Origin: Paenibacillus sp. YYML68
GTDB lineage: Bacteria > Bacillota > Bacilli > Paenibacillales > NBRC-103111
Length of the DNA stretch: 64,000 bases
Direction of reading: 5' to 3'
Assembly: GCF_027923405.1 (NCBI RefSeq)
Contig: NZ_BQYI01000001.1
Location: forward strand, 2,644,501 to 2,708,500
Of this stretch, positions 1-8,657 are shown piece by piece (the stretch's first letter is position 1; the number at the start of each line of letters is the position of its first letter). A program made the position numbers and the translations under genes. The notes below the pieces were generated by a model that was given only the letters and a program-made list of their open reading frames with translations, ran no database searches and had not been told where the DNA came from.

Positions 1-53
1 TTACGGTTAGCGGACCGTCCGAACCTATCGTGGAGTGGCTGAAGCGGAAGTGA
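1..53 (+). CDS. 3' end of an upstream CDS (partial, product unknown)
   Basis: Reading from base 3, the frame is open and encodes about 16 residues (TVSGPSEPIVEWLKRK) before a TGA at 51-53. The other two plus frames stop at 12 and 42. The GerAB-like gene begins 64 bases later with its own ribosome binding site, so this is probably the preceding gene of the same germination operon, either a GerAA- or Ger(x)C-type subunit. The fragment is too short to say which; the assignment rests on gene order alone. Confidence 0.4.
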   Translation, partial: TVSGPSEPIVEWLKRK

Positions 54-116
54 ATGTGTTCGCAGTCATCGATAAGGCTGTTATGCTCGAATCGAATTGG
101 AATAGGAGGCATCCAC

Positions 117-1229
117 ATGAGGAATAAGATCAGCTCCAAGCAGCTCGCCGCGCTGCTGCTTGCCTTCCTGACCGGGTCAGCCATTATGAACGTTCCGGGC
201 CCGCTGATCGGGTTCGCCAAGAACGGAGCGTGGCTGTCCCTGCTCCTTTCAAGCTTATGTGGGCTGCTTCTGCTTCTGCTCATCCTGTTCATGATCCGAA
301 GGAATCCTGGCAAGACGTGGATTGAAGTGTGCAGGTACCGGGCTGGGACGGTTACAGCCTCGCTGCTTGCCATTCCTTTTGTCATCTACGTCTTCATCAT
401 GCTCACTTGGATCGTGCTGGACATCGGAGCGTTCTTCACGAAGACGATGATGCCGGAGACACCACTCTTTGTCTTCAACGGTCTCATCCTGCTGACTGCG
501 GCGCTGACCGCTCGGGCTGGACTTGAAGTCATCGGCCGAATGTTTGTGTTGTTGGTGTTTCTGATGATGTTTTTTAGCTTTGCCGTTCTCATCCTGACCA
601 TTCCTCATTACCATCCGTCGTACTTGCTCCCAGTGCTGGAGGATGGCTGGAAGCCAGTGCTGCATGGCGCGTACTTCACATTCGGCTTCCCTTATGCGGA
701 GATCACGATCTTCTCGATGCTGCTGCCGCTTGCCGACAGTGGCCGATCCATGAAGCTCGCGCCATATGTGCTCACGGTGTTCGCTATTAACGTGTTCAGC
801 CTGTTGGCTTCAACGGTCTGCACCATCATGAGCTTCGGGCCGCTTGCCGGAGAGCTTCAATATTCGGTCTTCGAAATCGCCCGATTAATCAGCATTCAGG
901 AATTCGTGGATCGCGTTGAGTCCGTGATCGGCATCTCTCTTGTTATCGGCTCCTATATGAAGGTAACCATTGCCTTATATGTGTTGAACCTCGCTTGCAG
1001 CCAGCTGACGGGTGTTCGCGACGGACGGCTCCTGGTGATGCCCATTACGATAAGCAGCTTCATACTCAGCCTGACGATGTTCAGTAACGAAGCGCAGTTT
1101 GCCGAGAAGGTGACAACCGTCTGGCCGTTTGTGAACTTGATAGGTGGTGTTATCCCAGTCGTCTTCGTAGCAGGCCTGTCGTTGATGAAGGTGGGGGCTT
1201 CCGAGAAGGCTTCACGGAGATCGACCTAG
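117..1229 (+). CDS. GerAB-family spore germination permease
   Basis: A 370-residue, almost wholly hydrophobic protein with about ten predicted membrane segments. This is the usual size and architecture of GerAB/GerKB/GerBB subunits of the APC superfamily. It opens with a short hydrophilic stretch (MRNKISSKQLAALL) and runs straight into the first membrane helix, as GerAB proteins do. The family is the inner-membrane B subunit of GerA-type germinant receptors, which sense amino acids or sugars in dormant spores. The start at 117 is chosen because AGGAGG at 104-109 sits correctly before it; an in-frame ATG at 54 lacks a ribosome binding site. The frame upstream ends at 53, consistent with an operon with other receptor subunits outside the window. 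The germinant cannot be read from sequence. Confidence 0.88.
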   Translation: MRNKISSKQLAALLLAFLTGSAIMNVPGPLIGFAKNGAWLSLLLSSLCGLLLLLLILFMIRRNPGKTWIEVCRYRAGTVTASLLAIPFVIYVFIMLTWIVLDIGAFFTKTMMPETPLFVFNGLILLTAALTARAGLEVIGRMFVLLVFLMMFFSFAVLILTIPHYHPSYLLPVLEDGWKPVLHGAYFTFGFPYAEITIFSMLLPLADSGRSMKLAPYVLTVFAINVFSLLASTVCTIMSFGPLAGELQYSVFEIARLISIQEFVDRVESVIGISLVIGSYMKVTIALYVLNLACSQLTGVRDGRLLVMPITISSFILSLTMFSNEAQFAEKVTTVWPFVNLIGGVIPVVFVAGLSLMKVGASEKASRRST

Positions 1230-1240
1230 CAGTTAGTATA

Positions 1241-1297
1241 GAAAAAAGCCGCACAGCTCGCTCAGCTTCAGTAGAAGCGAAGCACAGCCTGCGGCTT
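1241..1297 (-). terminator. Rho-independent terminator of the VWA/MoxR operon
   Basis: On the minus strand an AAGCCGCA/TGCGGCTT stem (1246-1253 with 1290-1297) encloses an inner GCTTC/GAAGC hairpin. It is followed by a run of six T (complement of 1242-1247). It lies just past the stop of the minus-strand VWA gene at 1333. The plus-strand gerAB-like gene also ends just before it, but the T run suits the minus strand. Confidence 0.75.
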
Positions 1298-1332
1298 GCT
1301 TGTCGTTGCTAGTGTTCCGCGAGCTCGGGGCG

Positions 1333-3093
1333 TCAGTGTTCCTCGCGCTTGCCGCCCTTCTGCTGTCGCCCATCGATGGACACGCGTGTGCGTGTCTTGA
1401 ACACATCGAGCAGCAGCTCATGCTGCTGCTGCGTCTCCCAAGTCGCGGCGAACCGCACTTGATGGGACACGCCCAGAATGTCGTAGCGCTGTGCGAGATG
1501 CTGTCTGGCCGTGCCGATGATGAGCGAGTGGAGCCGCACCTGCTTCTTCTCCCCGAGCACGGCAAGTGCCTCGCGCACTGGCGGCGAGATGGCGCCGACG
1601 CCGTCGGTCACCATGACGAAGTCGGCGTCACGGTAAGCGGGCTGCGAGCCGACGAGCTCGATGCCGCGGCGAATCGGCGCGTCGAAGTGCGTGCCGCCGC
1701 CGAAGGCGAGCTGGGTCAGCGCGTAGAAGGAGGTCCAGTTCGGCTTGCGCCAATAGAGCGGCTGCTCGAGCAGCTCGCCCTTCGCGCCGAACAGGAGCAG
1801 CAGGAAGTCGCGCTTCTCCAGCAGGCTGAACGCCGCGAACGTGGCGATGAACAGCTGCGCCAGTCTGAGCTTCGAGCCGCGCATTGAATGCGACGTGTCG
1901 AGCATGCAGATGACAGGTCCCTTCTCCGGCTCCTCGGACGAGCCGGAGATGTTATAGCTGAGCAGCTTGCTCTCCAGCCAGCGAACCATGAAGTATGCTT
2001 CATAGTCGGGATCGGCCAGCAGACTCGCTTCGCTCGGCAGCATGTGCGCGATGTCTGCGGATTGCCGAAGATCGTCGTAGCTCTCCGGAATGCGAGTGGA
2101 GCGCACCTTACGCCTGACGGCCTTCAGCTGCTGTACGTTCCGGCCGACCTCCTGCAGGAAGGCGAGCAGGTCGGGGTATCGCTTCAGCTTCTCTACCCAT
2201 AACATGAAGTCAGCGAACTGCTGCCGCTGGAGCCGGCCGAGATCGCTGCCCCAGCGCCTGTTCGCCACGCGCTGGCTCGCCTGCATCAGCTCCGCCAGCT
2301 CGAGCGCGTCGTGCTCCTCGCGCTTGAGCGAATGGCGCAGCGCCTCATTCAGCCAGCCTCCGAGTTGCTCCTCGAGCTGGGCAATGACGTCCTGCTCCTT
2401 CTTGCGTATCCGCTCCAGCTGCTTCTCGCGCTCCTTGAGCTCCTGCTCGGCCTTAGCCAGCTTCTGACGCAGCTTATCACGGCGCATGAAGTCGGTGCGC
2501 ATCTCCTCCTGCAGCGTGCGGACGCGTTCCTTGAGCGACTGCACCTCTGCGGCGACGAGAGGTCTAGCATCGAGAGCAGCTTGCTTATCCTCCACATTCT
2601 TCTTCCCGAGCTGCAGCGTGTACCCGACAAGCCGCAGCTTCTCCAGCTGCTTGTCCGACAGCTGCTCCTGCACCTGCGTCGATTCTAGACCCTGCTGCGC
2701 CTTACGGTCGCTCAGCCCGATCGTGCGAAGCTGCTCTTCTTCCTTCCGCCGCCGCTTGATCTCCTCCTCGAACGTGGTGGTCAGCCACATGAGCGCCTTG
2801 AGCGCCGTTCGGAACGACGCGTTCACTTGACCGATCGTCACCGGGTGTACATTGCGGTAAAAAAGCTGCTTCCTCAGCTCGCGCACAAGCCACCGATGGA
2901 ACGGCGTCGCTTCCGCGTGTGCATCCTCCTCAGGCTTGGCGAGGAAGAAGCAGAAATAGAAATCGGCGAACAGCTCGATGCTGAACCAGGCGGTGCGCGT
3001 CTTCGTCTGGCGAATCCATTCCTGGGCGGATCGGGAGGAGGTGACATAGCCGTCGAATACGTAGCGATCGACCCGTGTTGAGCGAATGATCAT
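1333..3093 (-). CDS. VWA (von Willebrand A) domain protein, ViaA-like
   Basis: A 586-residue soluble protein. The C-terminal half is a von Willebrand A domain with a metal-ion-dependent adhesion site, D399-T-S-H-S, preceded by hydrophobic strand VICML; a later threonine/aspartate pair (MVTDG) completes the site. Residues about 108-245 are dense in Glu, Lys, Arg and Gln with leucine spacing and should form a long coiled coil. It lies 16 bases downstream of a MoxR-type AAA+ ATPase on the same strand. Such MoxR/VWA pairs (RavA-ViaA is the best known) act as chaperone-like remodelling machines in which the VWA protein recruits substrates. The start is supported by GAGGT eight bases upstream. The client is unknown. 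Overall similarity to ViaA is inferred from architecture, not alignment. Confidence 0.85.
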   Translation of the reverse strand: MIIRSTRVDRYVFDGYVTSSRSAQEWIRQTKTRTAWFSIELFADFYFCFFLAKPEEDAHAEATPFHRWLVRELRKQLFYRNVHPVTIGQVNASFRTALKALMWLTTTFEEEIKRRRKEEEQLRTIGLSDRKAQQGLESTQVQEQLSDKQLEKLRLVGYTLQLGKKNVEDKQAALDARPLVAAEVQSLKERVRTLQEEMRTDFMRRDKLRQKLAKAEQELKEREKQLERIRKKEQDVIAQLEEQLGGWLNEALRHSLKREEHDALELAELMQASQRVANRRWGSDLGRLQRQQFADFMLWVEKLKRYPDLLAFLQEVGRNVQQLKAVRRKVRSTRIPESYDDLRQSADIAHMLPSEASLLADPDYEAYFMVRWLESKLLSYNISGSSEEPEKGPVICMLDTSHSMRGSKLRLAQLFIATFAAFSLLEKRDFLLLLFGAKGELLEQPLYWRKPNWTSFYALTQLAFGGGTHFDAPIRRGIELVGSQPAYRDADFVMVTDGVGAISPPVREALAVLGEKKQVRLHSLIIGTARQHLAQRYDILGVSHQVRFAATWETQQQHELLLDVFKTRTRVSIDGRQQKGGKREEH

Positions 3094-3109
3094 AGGAGTG
3101 ACCTCATTC

Positions 3110-4411
3110 CTACAAGGTGTAATCGTAGTCGATGCCAGGCAGCTCGCGGTCGAACAGCGTCCGGTACAGACCTTGCAGCGTCTGTAGCGTGCGCTCGCCT
3201 TGAATACGCAGCTGCGAATATTTCACCGCGTAATGCGCGCTATGCAGCACGAGGAAGTTACGATTCCGAATATAGCCAGGCAAGTCCTTCTCACGCTGCA
3301 GCCACTGAATGAGCTTGCCCTGCAGCTCGCGTGCCGTCTCCTCCAGCTCCAGCTTGCAGGACTCGAGATTGTCCTTCGCCTTCGTCTGCTCCTCCTGGGT
3401 CAGTCGTGCGCCGACCTCCTTCTTGAACTGGAACGCATGCAGCTCATCCTGCTTCGCGAGCCAATGGGAAGCGATCCGATCATAACGGCGAAGCGGCAGC
3501 TCCCGTTCGTTCTCCGCCTTCAGCGTCTCCTGGAAGCATTGCTGGAATAGCTCGTTCATAACGCTGTAATCCTCTGGCAAGTCCCACAGCAGGTGAGGCG
3601 TGAAGACGGTGTCCCAGACGTTCGCTTCCGAACGTCCGTTCAAGGCGGCGGACGTCTTCCAGATGTGGCCGATTTTGCGCCAGCGCCGATCCGATAGCTT
3701 GTACTCCTTCTCCTCAAGAGCGGTCTTGAGCTGGTACAGCATATAGATGAGCGTCTCGGGCAGGTGAACGTGCTGGGCGGCACTGCGCACCGTCTCGACC
3801 TGCTCCAGTGACAGCAGCGGCTGAAGCGGTTCCTCTGGCAACTGGAACATCTGTTCGTAGCTCGATAGCTGCTTCAGATAGTCCACCTCATACCGGATCA
3901 GGAACCGATCGTACAGCGCGGCTAGCTGCTCGTTCTCCTCTGGCAGCTCGTTCGAGGCGGCGATTAGGAAGCGAAGTGGGGTCTTCTCTTTCTCCTGACC
4001 GTTAAAAAATATACGTTCATTCAAGATGGACAGCAGTGCATTAAGGATGGCGCTGTTCGCCTTGAAAATTTCATCGAGGAAAGCAAAATCGACTGACGGC
4101 AAATAGCCCTCCGTCTTGCGTACATATTGATCCTGCTTCAGCATCTGTAACGAAACGGGTCCGAACATTTCGTCAGGAGTCGTGAACCGGGTCAGCAAAT
4201 AATCGAACCAGCGTCCGTTGCCGAACAGCTGGGCCACTGCGCGGGCGAGCTGAGATTTGGCCGTGCCCGGCGGGCCGACCAGCAGTGCATTCTCTCCGGA
4301 CATTACGCCTAGCAGCAAGAGACGGATTAGCTGCTCCCGTTCCAGGAACCGTGCCTCCAGCTGCTCGATCGCTTGCTCTAGCCTGCTCTGAATCAACGCT
4401 ATATTGTTCAT
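3110..4411 (-). CDS. MoxR/RavA-family AAA+ ATPase
   Basis: A 433-residue AAA+ protein. Walker A is GPPGTAKS at residues 46-53, the form typical of MoxR ATPases; Walker B is FAFLDEIF at 109-116, followed by the sensor-like IAASNE and an arginine-finger region (YDRFLIRY). The C-terminal 150 residues are helical and charged, as in the RavA branch. It is first in a two-gene minus-strand operon with the VWA protein, whose start is 16 bases after this stop. AAGGGGATGG upstream of the ATG at 4411 serves as ribosome binding site. The pair most likely uses ATP hydrolysis to remodel or activate a protein complex in the cytoplasm. No candidate substrate is adjacent. Confidence 0.9.
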   Translation of the reverse strand: MNNIALIQSRLEQAIEQLEARFLEREQLIRLLLLGVMSGENALLVGPPGTAKSQLARAVAQLFGNGRWFDYLLTRFTTPDEMFGPVSLQMLKQDQYVRKTEGYLPSVDFAFLDEIFKANSAILNALLSILNERIFFNGQEKEKTPLRFLIAASNELPEENEQLAALYDRFLIRYEVDYLKQLSSYEQMFQLPEEPLQPLLSLEQVETVRSAAQHVHLPETLIYMLYQLKTALEEKEYKLSDRRWRKIGHIWKTSAALNGRSEANVWDTVFTPHLLWDLPEDYSVMNELFQQCFQETLKAENERELPLRRYDRIASHWLAKQDELHAFQFKKEVGARLTQEEQTKAKDNLESCKLELEETARELQGKLIQWLQREKDLPGYIRNRNFLVLHSAHYAVKYSQLRIQGERTLQTLQGLYRTLFDRELPGIDYDYTL

Positions 4412-4549
4412 ACACCCATCCCCTTATGTCCATTTCGTATTCGGTTACGCAGGTACTTGTCATATTGTAGCAGACCCGTACTCATTTCTCTAATTTCGAT
4501 GAAAGCTTAAAAAAATTTACAAAAGACGACGTAAACCTACATTTTTCTA

Positions 4550-4558
4550 TGCTATAAT
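4550..4558 (+). promoter_or_regulatory. Extended -10 promoter before the GGDEF-EAL gene
   Basis: TGCTATAAT at 4550-4558 is a perfect extended -10 element (TGnTATAAT). No good -35 lies 16-18 bases upstream, which is usual for extended -10 promoters. It is about 50 bases before the proposed start codon. Confidence 0.55.
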
Positions 4559-4612
4559 TAGCTTGCTTCAAGAGAGCCTTAGCAGATAGAAAGAGTGGGA
4601 GAGAAAATAGGT

Positions 4613-6298
4613 ATGGGACAAAGGGGAGAATTGACGAGCCGCAATGAGTTTGCGTTATTCGAAGCCTATCTGGATCCGATGTTCATTATAGATTCTGATG
4701 GTGATATTGTTCGTTATAACGGCGCCATGCTTGAGCGAATGGGCGTGCAGCAGCGAGCCGGGTTCAATCTGTATACATATGTGCCCGAAACAAGCTGCTC
4801 GGAGCTGCGAGTGTTGCTGAGCCGATCGCTTGAAGGACAGACATGTGAGCTGGAGACGAGCTTTCGGTTTGACCAAGAGTCTTATACGACCGTCGACATG
4901 AAGCTAATTCCGTTTGACGATTACAAGAAGCGTTACATATATGTTGTCCTTCGAGACAAAACGGAGCTGAAGCGTGCCGAAGTGCTCGTTCGTCATGTGA
5001 CCTATTATGACACACTCACGAATCTTCCGAACCGGATGATGTTTCAGATCGAGCTTACACGGGAGCTGTCTGAATGTCAGAGCCGAAGCGGCTCGTTCGC
5101 GCTTGTGCTCGTGCAGGTGGATCGGTTCAGGCACATTACCGATTCGCTTGGCTACAATGCCGCCGACCTGCTGCTGAAGGAAGCGGCGGACCGGCTTCGC
5201 GGCTGCTTGAAGGAGACCGATCATCTAAGCCGGATCGGCACCTGCGAGTTCGCTGTTATTCTCAAGCGCGGCCCGGGTCTTGAGGAGGTCAGGCAGCTGA
5301 TCGAGCGCATCCGCTCAAGGCTGCTGCTGCCTCTGCGCATCGATCAGATGGAGACGGTGATGACAGCGAGCATCGGCTCCTCGGTGTATCCAGAGGATGG
5401 CTCCGATGTCGACTCGCTGCTGCGGTATGCCTCGATGATCCAATCGTCGTCCAGCGATCTGCCTGAACGTGTCGGGCAGCAGGAGCGCGATCAATACACT
5501 TACTTGGCTCAGCGCCGAATGATGCTGGACAATGACTTGCGCAAGGCGCTGACTGTGGGCGAGCTGGAATTGCATTACCAGCCGCAATACGACATCCGCA
5601 GCAATCGGCTGATCGGTGTGGAGGCGCTGCTGCGCTGGCGACATCCACAGCACGGCTTGATTCCACCGTGCGACTTCATCCCGTTAGCGGAGGAGACAGG
5701 ACTGATCGTGCCGATCGGGGAGTGGGTGCTGCGGACGGCCTGCATCCAGGCGCAGCAGTGGCGTGAGGCAGGCTGCCCGGATTTAACGATCTCGGTCAAT
5801 TTGTCCGTGAAGCAGCTGCAGGCGACGAACTTGATCGGCAGCGTATATGGCATCTTGAAGGAGACGGGCCTCGACCCGAGTGCGCTGGAGCTTGAGATTA
5901 CGGAGAGCATCGCCATGCACGATGTACAGCGTATGATCCGCAAGCTGCATGAGCTCAAAAATCTAGGCATCCGTATCTCGATGGACGACTTCGGCACCGG
6001 CTACAGCTCGCTGCACTATTTGACGAAGTTTCCGCTGCATAAGCTCAAGATCGATCAATCATTCGTCCGTGGCATATCGGCAGACAGCGATAATGCAGTG
6101 ATCGTGCAAACGATTGTGTCGATGGCCCGACATCTGAACCTCGACGTGCTTGCTGAAGGGGTGGAGACGTCAGAGGACTTGAGCTATTTGCAAGGTCTGA
6201 GCTGCACGAGCGCGCAAGGCTATTACTTCAGTAAGCCGATTACGGCCGAGCAATTCGAGCTGCTTCTGTGCGATCAGAGGACCTGTGTGACCGTCTAG
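4613..6298 (+). CDS. PAS-GGDEF-EAL cyclic-di-GMP signalling protein with degenerate GGDEF motif
   Basis: A 561-residue cytosolic protein: a PAS-like sensor (about 10-125), a GGDEF domain (about 130-290) and an EAL domain (about 305-555). The GGDEF active-site motif reads GTCEF, losing the second glycine and the aspartate, so cyclase activity is unlikely; such domains often become GTP-binding regulators. The EAL domain keeps its catalytic signatures: EALLRWRHP, NLSVKQL, ELEITES, DDFGTGYSSL, KIDQSFV and AEGVET. The protein is therefore predicted to be a phosphodiesterase that lowers cyclic-di-GMP. The ATG at 4613 is preferred because GGGAGAG lies nine bases upstream; a GTG at 4595 in frame is the alternative. 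No membrane segment is visible. The PAS ligand is unknown. Confidence 0.9.
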   Translation: MGQRGELTSRNEFALFEAYLDPMFIIDSDGDIVRYNGAMLERMGVQQRAGFNLYTYVPETSCSELRVLLSRSLEGQTCELETSFRFDQESYTTVDMKLIPFDDYKKRYIYVVLRDKTELKRAEVLVRHVTYYDTLTNLPNRMMFQIELTRELSECQSRSGSFALVLVQVDRFRHITDSLGYNAADLLLKEAADRLRGCLKETDHLSRIGTCEFAVILKRGPGLEEVRQLIERIRSRLLLPLRIDQMETVMTASIGSSVYPEDGSDVDSLLRYASMIQSSSSDLPERVGQQERDQYTYLAQRRMMLDNDLRKALTVGELELHYQPQYDIRSNRLIGVEALLRWRHPQHGLIPPCDFIPLAEETGLIVPIGEWVLRTACIQAQQWREAGCPDLTISVNLSVKQLQATNLIGSVYGILKETGLDPSALELEITESIAMHDVQRMIRKLHELKNLGIRISMDDFGTGYSSLHYLTKFPLHKLKIDQSFVRGISADSDNAVIVQTIVSMARHLNLDVLAEGVETSEDLSYLQGLSCTSAQGYYFSKPITAEQFELLLCDQRTCVTV

Positions 6299-6344
6299 CC
6301 TGGCGTTCTCGGAAGAAAACGTTTCTTCTTGAGACAAAACCGTC

Positions 6345-6431
6345 TATAATAAGCTTCAGCGGACAATTTAAAGCGAATCCGCATCACGGAAAACGTGTGC
6401 AATACACCATGGACAGTGCTTGGTGCACACG
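6345..6431 (+). promoter_or_regulatory. Possible promoter and structured leader before larE
   Basis: TATAAT at 6345-6350 may be a -10 element, though the -35 (TTTCTT, 17 bases upstream) is poor. Between it and the larE ribosome binding site lies a perfect 8-bp stem, CGTGTGCA at 6394-6401 with TGCACACG at 6424-6431. An inner CACCA/TGGTG pairing overlaps it by two bases, so the two stems compete. This resembles a small regulatory leader but matches no RNA family I recognise. Confidence 0.3.
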
Positions 6432-6451
6432 GAATGGAGGCTGAATGATAG

Positions 6452-7309
6452 ATGCAGGCAAATGGTGTGATGGAGCTCAAATATGAAACGCTTCAAAATA
6501 TACTTAAGCAAATGGGCAAGGTCGTCGTTGCCTTCTCAGGAGGCGTAGACAGCACGTATTTGCTCAAGGCGGCGCTCGATACGCTCGGACCGGAGCACGT
6601 GCTTGCCATTACCGCAGACTCGGAGACTTATCCGGCACGCGAGCTGGAGGAAGCCGTCAAGCTGGCTCAATCGATGGCGGCGCCGCATGAGGTTATACAT
6701 ACGAGCGAGCTGAACATTCCAGGCTATGCCGAGAACCCGACGAATCGATGCTACTTCTGCAAAAACTCGCTGTTCGAGCATCTCATTCCGATCGCGGAGG
6801 CAAAGGGCTTCCCATATGTGATCTTCGGTGCGATTGCCGACGATCTGGGTGAACATCGGCCAGGCTTGCAGGCTGCACATGAACGTGGTGTGAGAGCGCC
6901 GCTGCTCGAGGCGGGCATTCTGAAGTCCGAGATTCGTCACTTGTCTCGACTTGCCGGACTGACGACGTGGGATAAGCCATCCTTCGCTTGCTTGTCGTCG
7001 CGCATCCCATATGGAGAAGCGATCACGGCAGAGAAGCTGTCGATGATTGATCGCGCTGAAGATTTCATCATGCAGCTCGGCTTCCGTCAAGTGCGCGTCA
7101 GACAGCATGAGAACTTGGCGCGTATCGAGGTGCCGGCATCTGACATCGCCCAGCTCGCCTCTGTAGCCGATACGGTGCAGGCGAAGCTTCGTGAGATCGG
7201 CTATGCCTATGTGACGATTGACCTGAAGGGCTATCGCTCAGGCAGCCTGAACGAGGTGCTGCCAACTGAGCAGCAGTCGATAGGTGCGACTGGCATGACC
7301 ATATCGTAG
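6452..7309 (+). CDS. larE: LarE-type ATP-dependent sacrificial sulfur transferase
   Basis: A 285-residue PP-loop ATPase with SGGVDST at residues 29-35. LarE adenylates and then sulfurates pyridinium-dicarboxylate mononucleotide to build the nickel-pincer cofactor of lactate racemase and related epimerases. The conserved ACLSSRIPYG block is present; its cysteine (C180) corresponds to the sulfur-donating Cys176 of Lactobacillus plantarum LarE. Two more cysteines, RCYFCK (C100 and C103), are worth noting because some LarE proteins carry an iron-sulfur cluster, but I cannot equate them. No larA, larB or larC lies in the window, so partner genes must be elsewhere. A 2-hydroxyacid dehydrogenase follows 13 bases later, suggesting joint hydroxyacid metabolism. 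GGAGG lies about 12 bases before the ATG. Confidence 0.88.
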   Translation: MQANGVMELKYETLQNILKQMGKVVVAFSGGVDSTYLLKAALDTLGPEHVLAITADSETYPARELEEAVKLAQSMAAPHEVIHTSELNIPGYAENPTNRCYFCKNSLFEHLIPIAEAKGFPYVIFGAIADDLGEHRPGLQAAHERGVRAPLLEAGILKSEIRHLSRLAGLTTWDKPSFACLSSRIPYGEAITAEKLSMIDRAEDFIMQLGFRQVRVRQHENLARIEVPASDIAQLASVADTVQAKLREIGYAYVTIDLKGYRSGSLNEVLPTEQQSIGATGMTIS

Positions 7310-7322
7310 GGAGGGCGACTGA

Positions 7323-8312
7323 ATGTCGAAAGCAAAGGTATATATTTCAAAGGCGATTCCGAAGCCAGCTGCGGATTATTTAGAGGAGCGGTTCGATTGT
7401 CGCACCTGGGACGGTCAAGGCGCTGCATCGCGTGAGCGGCTGCTGGAGGAGCTTGCTGAGGTGGAAGGGCTGTTGACGGCTAGCTCCGTCATTAATCAGG
7501 AGCTATTGGATCGCGCGCCGAAGCTGCGGGCAGTCAGCACGGTGTCGGTCGGATACAACCACTTCGATGTGCAAGCGATGAAGGAGCGGGGAGTGATCGG
7601 CACGCATACTCCCTATGTGCTGGACGACACGGTAGCCGATCTGGTGCTCGGCATGATGCTGTCCGTATCGCGGAGACTGCCTGAGCTGGATCAGTTCGTG
7701 AAGCAGGGTCGATGGCAGCGTGGAGTCGGCTTGAAGGAAGAGCATTTCTTTGGCTTCGACGTGCATCATCGTACGATCGGCATTATCGGGATGGGGCGGA
7801 TCGGTGAGGCGATCGCTCAGCGTGCAGTGCACGGCTTCGGGATGAAGCTGCTGTATACGTCCCGTTCAGCGAAGCCTGAGGTGGAGCAGCGCTTCGGGGG
7901 CGAGCGACGGGAGCTCGACGCGCTGCTCGCGCAGTCCGATTACGTCGTGCTGATGACGCCGCTCACCGCCGAGACGAAGCATATGCTGCGCGAGGAGCAC
8001 TTCCGACGGATGAAGCCGACGGCCTTCTTCATTAATGCATCGCGCGGACAGACGATTGAGGAGTCGGCGCTTGTGAAGGCGCTGCAGAACGGCTGGATCG
8101 CCGGAGCTGCGCTCGATGTGTTCGATCCGGAGCCGCCAAGCCCCGATAATCCGTTGCTCGCGATGACGAACGTCGTCACGCTGCCGCATATCGGCTCGGC
8201 GACGGCTGCTACCCGCGATGATATGGTCATGCTCGCGGCACGGAACCTTGCAGCAGCGCTGCTCGGGGAGAAGCCGCCGAACGTCGTGCCGGAGCTGGCG
8301 CACCTTGTGTAG
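7323..8312 (+). CDS. D-isomer-specific 2-hydroxyacid dehydrogenase (glyoxylate/hydroxypyruvate reductase type)
   Basis: A 329-residue protein of the D-2-hydroxyacid dehydrogenase superfamily. The NAD(P)-binding loop is GMGRIG in the middle of the chain, and the catalytic triad is visible as Arg in NASRG, Glu in DVFDPEP and His in LPHIGSA. These enzymes interconvert 2-keto acids and D-2-hydroxyacids such as glyoxylate/glycolate, hydroxypyruvate/D-glycerate or 2-ketogluconate/gluconate; the last three cannot be separated by eye. It begins 13 bases after larE with GGAGGG as ribosome binding site, so the two are very likely cotranscribed. An attractive but unproven link is that a nickel-pincer racemase supplies the D-isomer consumed here. 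Confidence 0.88.
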   Translation: MSKAKVYISKAIPKPAADYLEERFDCRTWDGQGAASRERLLEELAEVEGLLTASSVINQELLDRAPKLRAVSTVSVGYNHFDVQAMKERGVIGTHTPYVLDDTVADLVLGMMLSVSRRLPELDQFVKQGRWQRGVGLKEEHFFGFDVHHRTIGIIGMGRIGEAIAQRAVHGFGMKLLYTSRSAKPEVEQRFGGERRELDALLAQSDYVVLMTPLTAETKHMLREEHFRRMKPTAFFINASRGQTIEESALVKALQNGWIAGAALDVFDPEPPSPDNPLLAMTNVVTLPHIGSATAATRDDMVMLAARNLAAALLGEKPPNVVPELAHLV

Positions 8313-8353
8313 CGTCTGTACTTTTGCCATCGCCGAGTGAGAGGTGTAAATGA

Positions 8354-8383
8354 AATAGCCGTCCAGCTGACTGGACGGCTATT
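8354..8383. terminator. Converging-gene hairpin terminator
   Basis: AATAGCCGTCCAG at 8354-8366 pairs perfectly with CTGGACGGCTATT at 8371-8383 around a CTGA loop. No long U tract follows on the plus strand; the minus strand has a T-rich TTTCATTT. It lies between the plus-strand dehydrogenase and the minus-strand LysE remnant. Confidence 0.6.
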
Positions 8384-8433
8384 CGACGTATGCACGCTAA
8401 CGAGAGGCAGGAGGGAGTGAAGTGTATTCGTCG

Positions 8434-8657
8434 TTACAGAAGCTCCTTCAGCCCATTCCAGAAGACGTTGACCGCGAAGTAGAGGAACAGGGCGGCTGAT
8501 GCATAGGACAGCCACTTGACGATGGAGGCGCCCATCAGCTTGCCTGAGCGAGCGCTGATCAAGGCCATGGCCAGCGACCAGACGAGCCCAGCTGCGAAGA
8601 AGCCTGCGCAGAGAATAGAAACCCTTGCCCGAATAAAAAGAGGTCTGTCATGCTCAT
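8434..8657 (-). pseudogene. LysE-family translocator remnant (frameshifted, truncated)
   Basis: An ATG at 8657 overlaps the helD stop (ATGA), opening a frame that starts MSMTDLFLFGQGF and stops after about 32 residues. A second frame then encodes about 55 residues ending at the TAA at 8434: AGFFAAGLVWSLAMALIS, a short basic loop, and a final hydrophobic helix ending NVFWNGLKELL. This matches the C-terminal helices of LysE/RhtB amino-acid exporters. A working LysE is about 200 residues, so most of the middle is missing in addition to the frame change. The overlap with helD suggests the intact ancestor was translationally coupled to it. The N-terminal part is too short to assign firmly. Confidence 0.55.
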
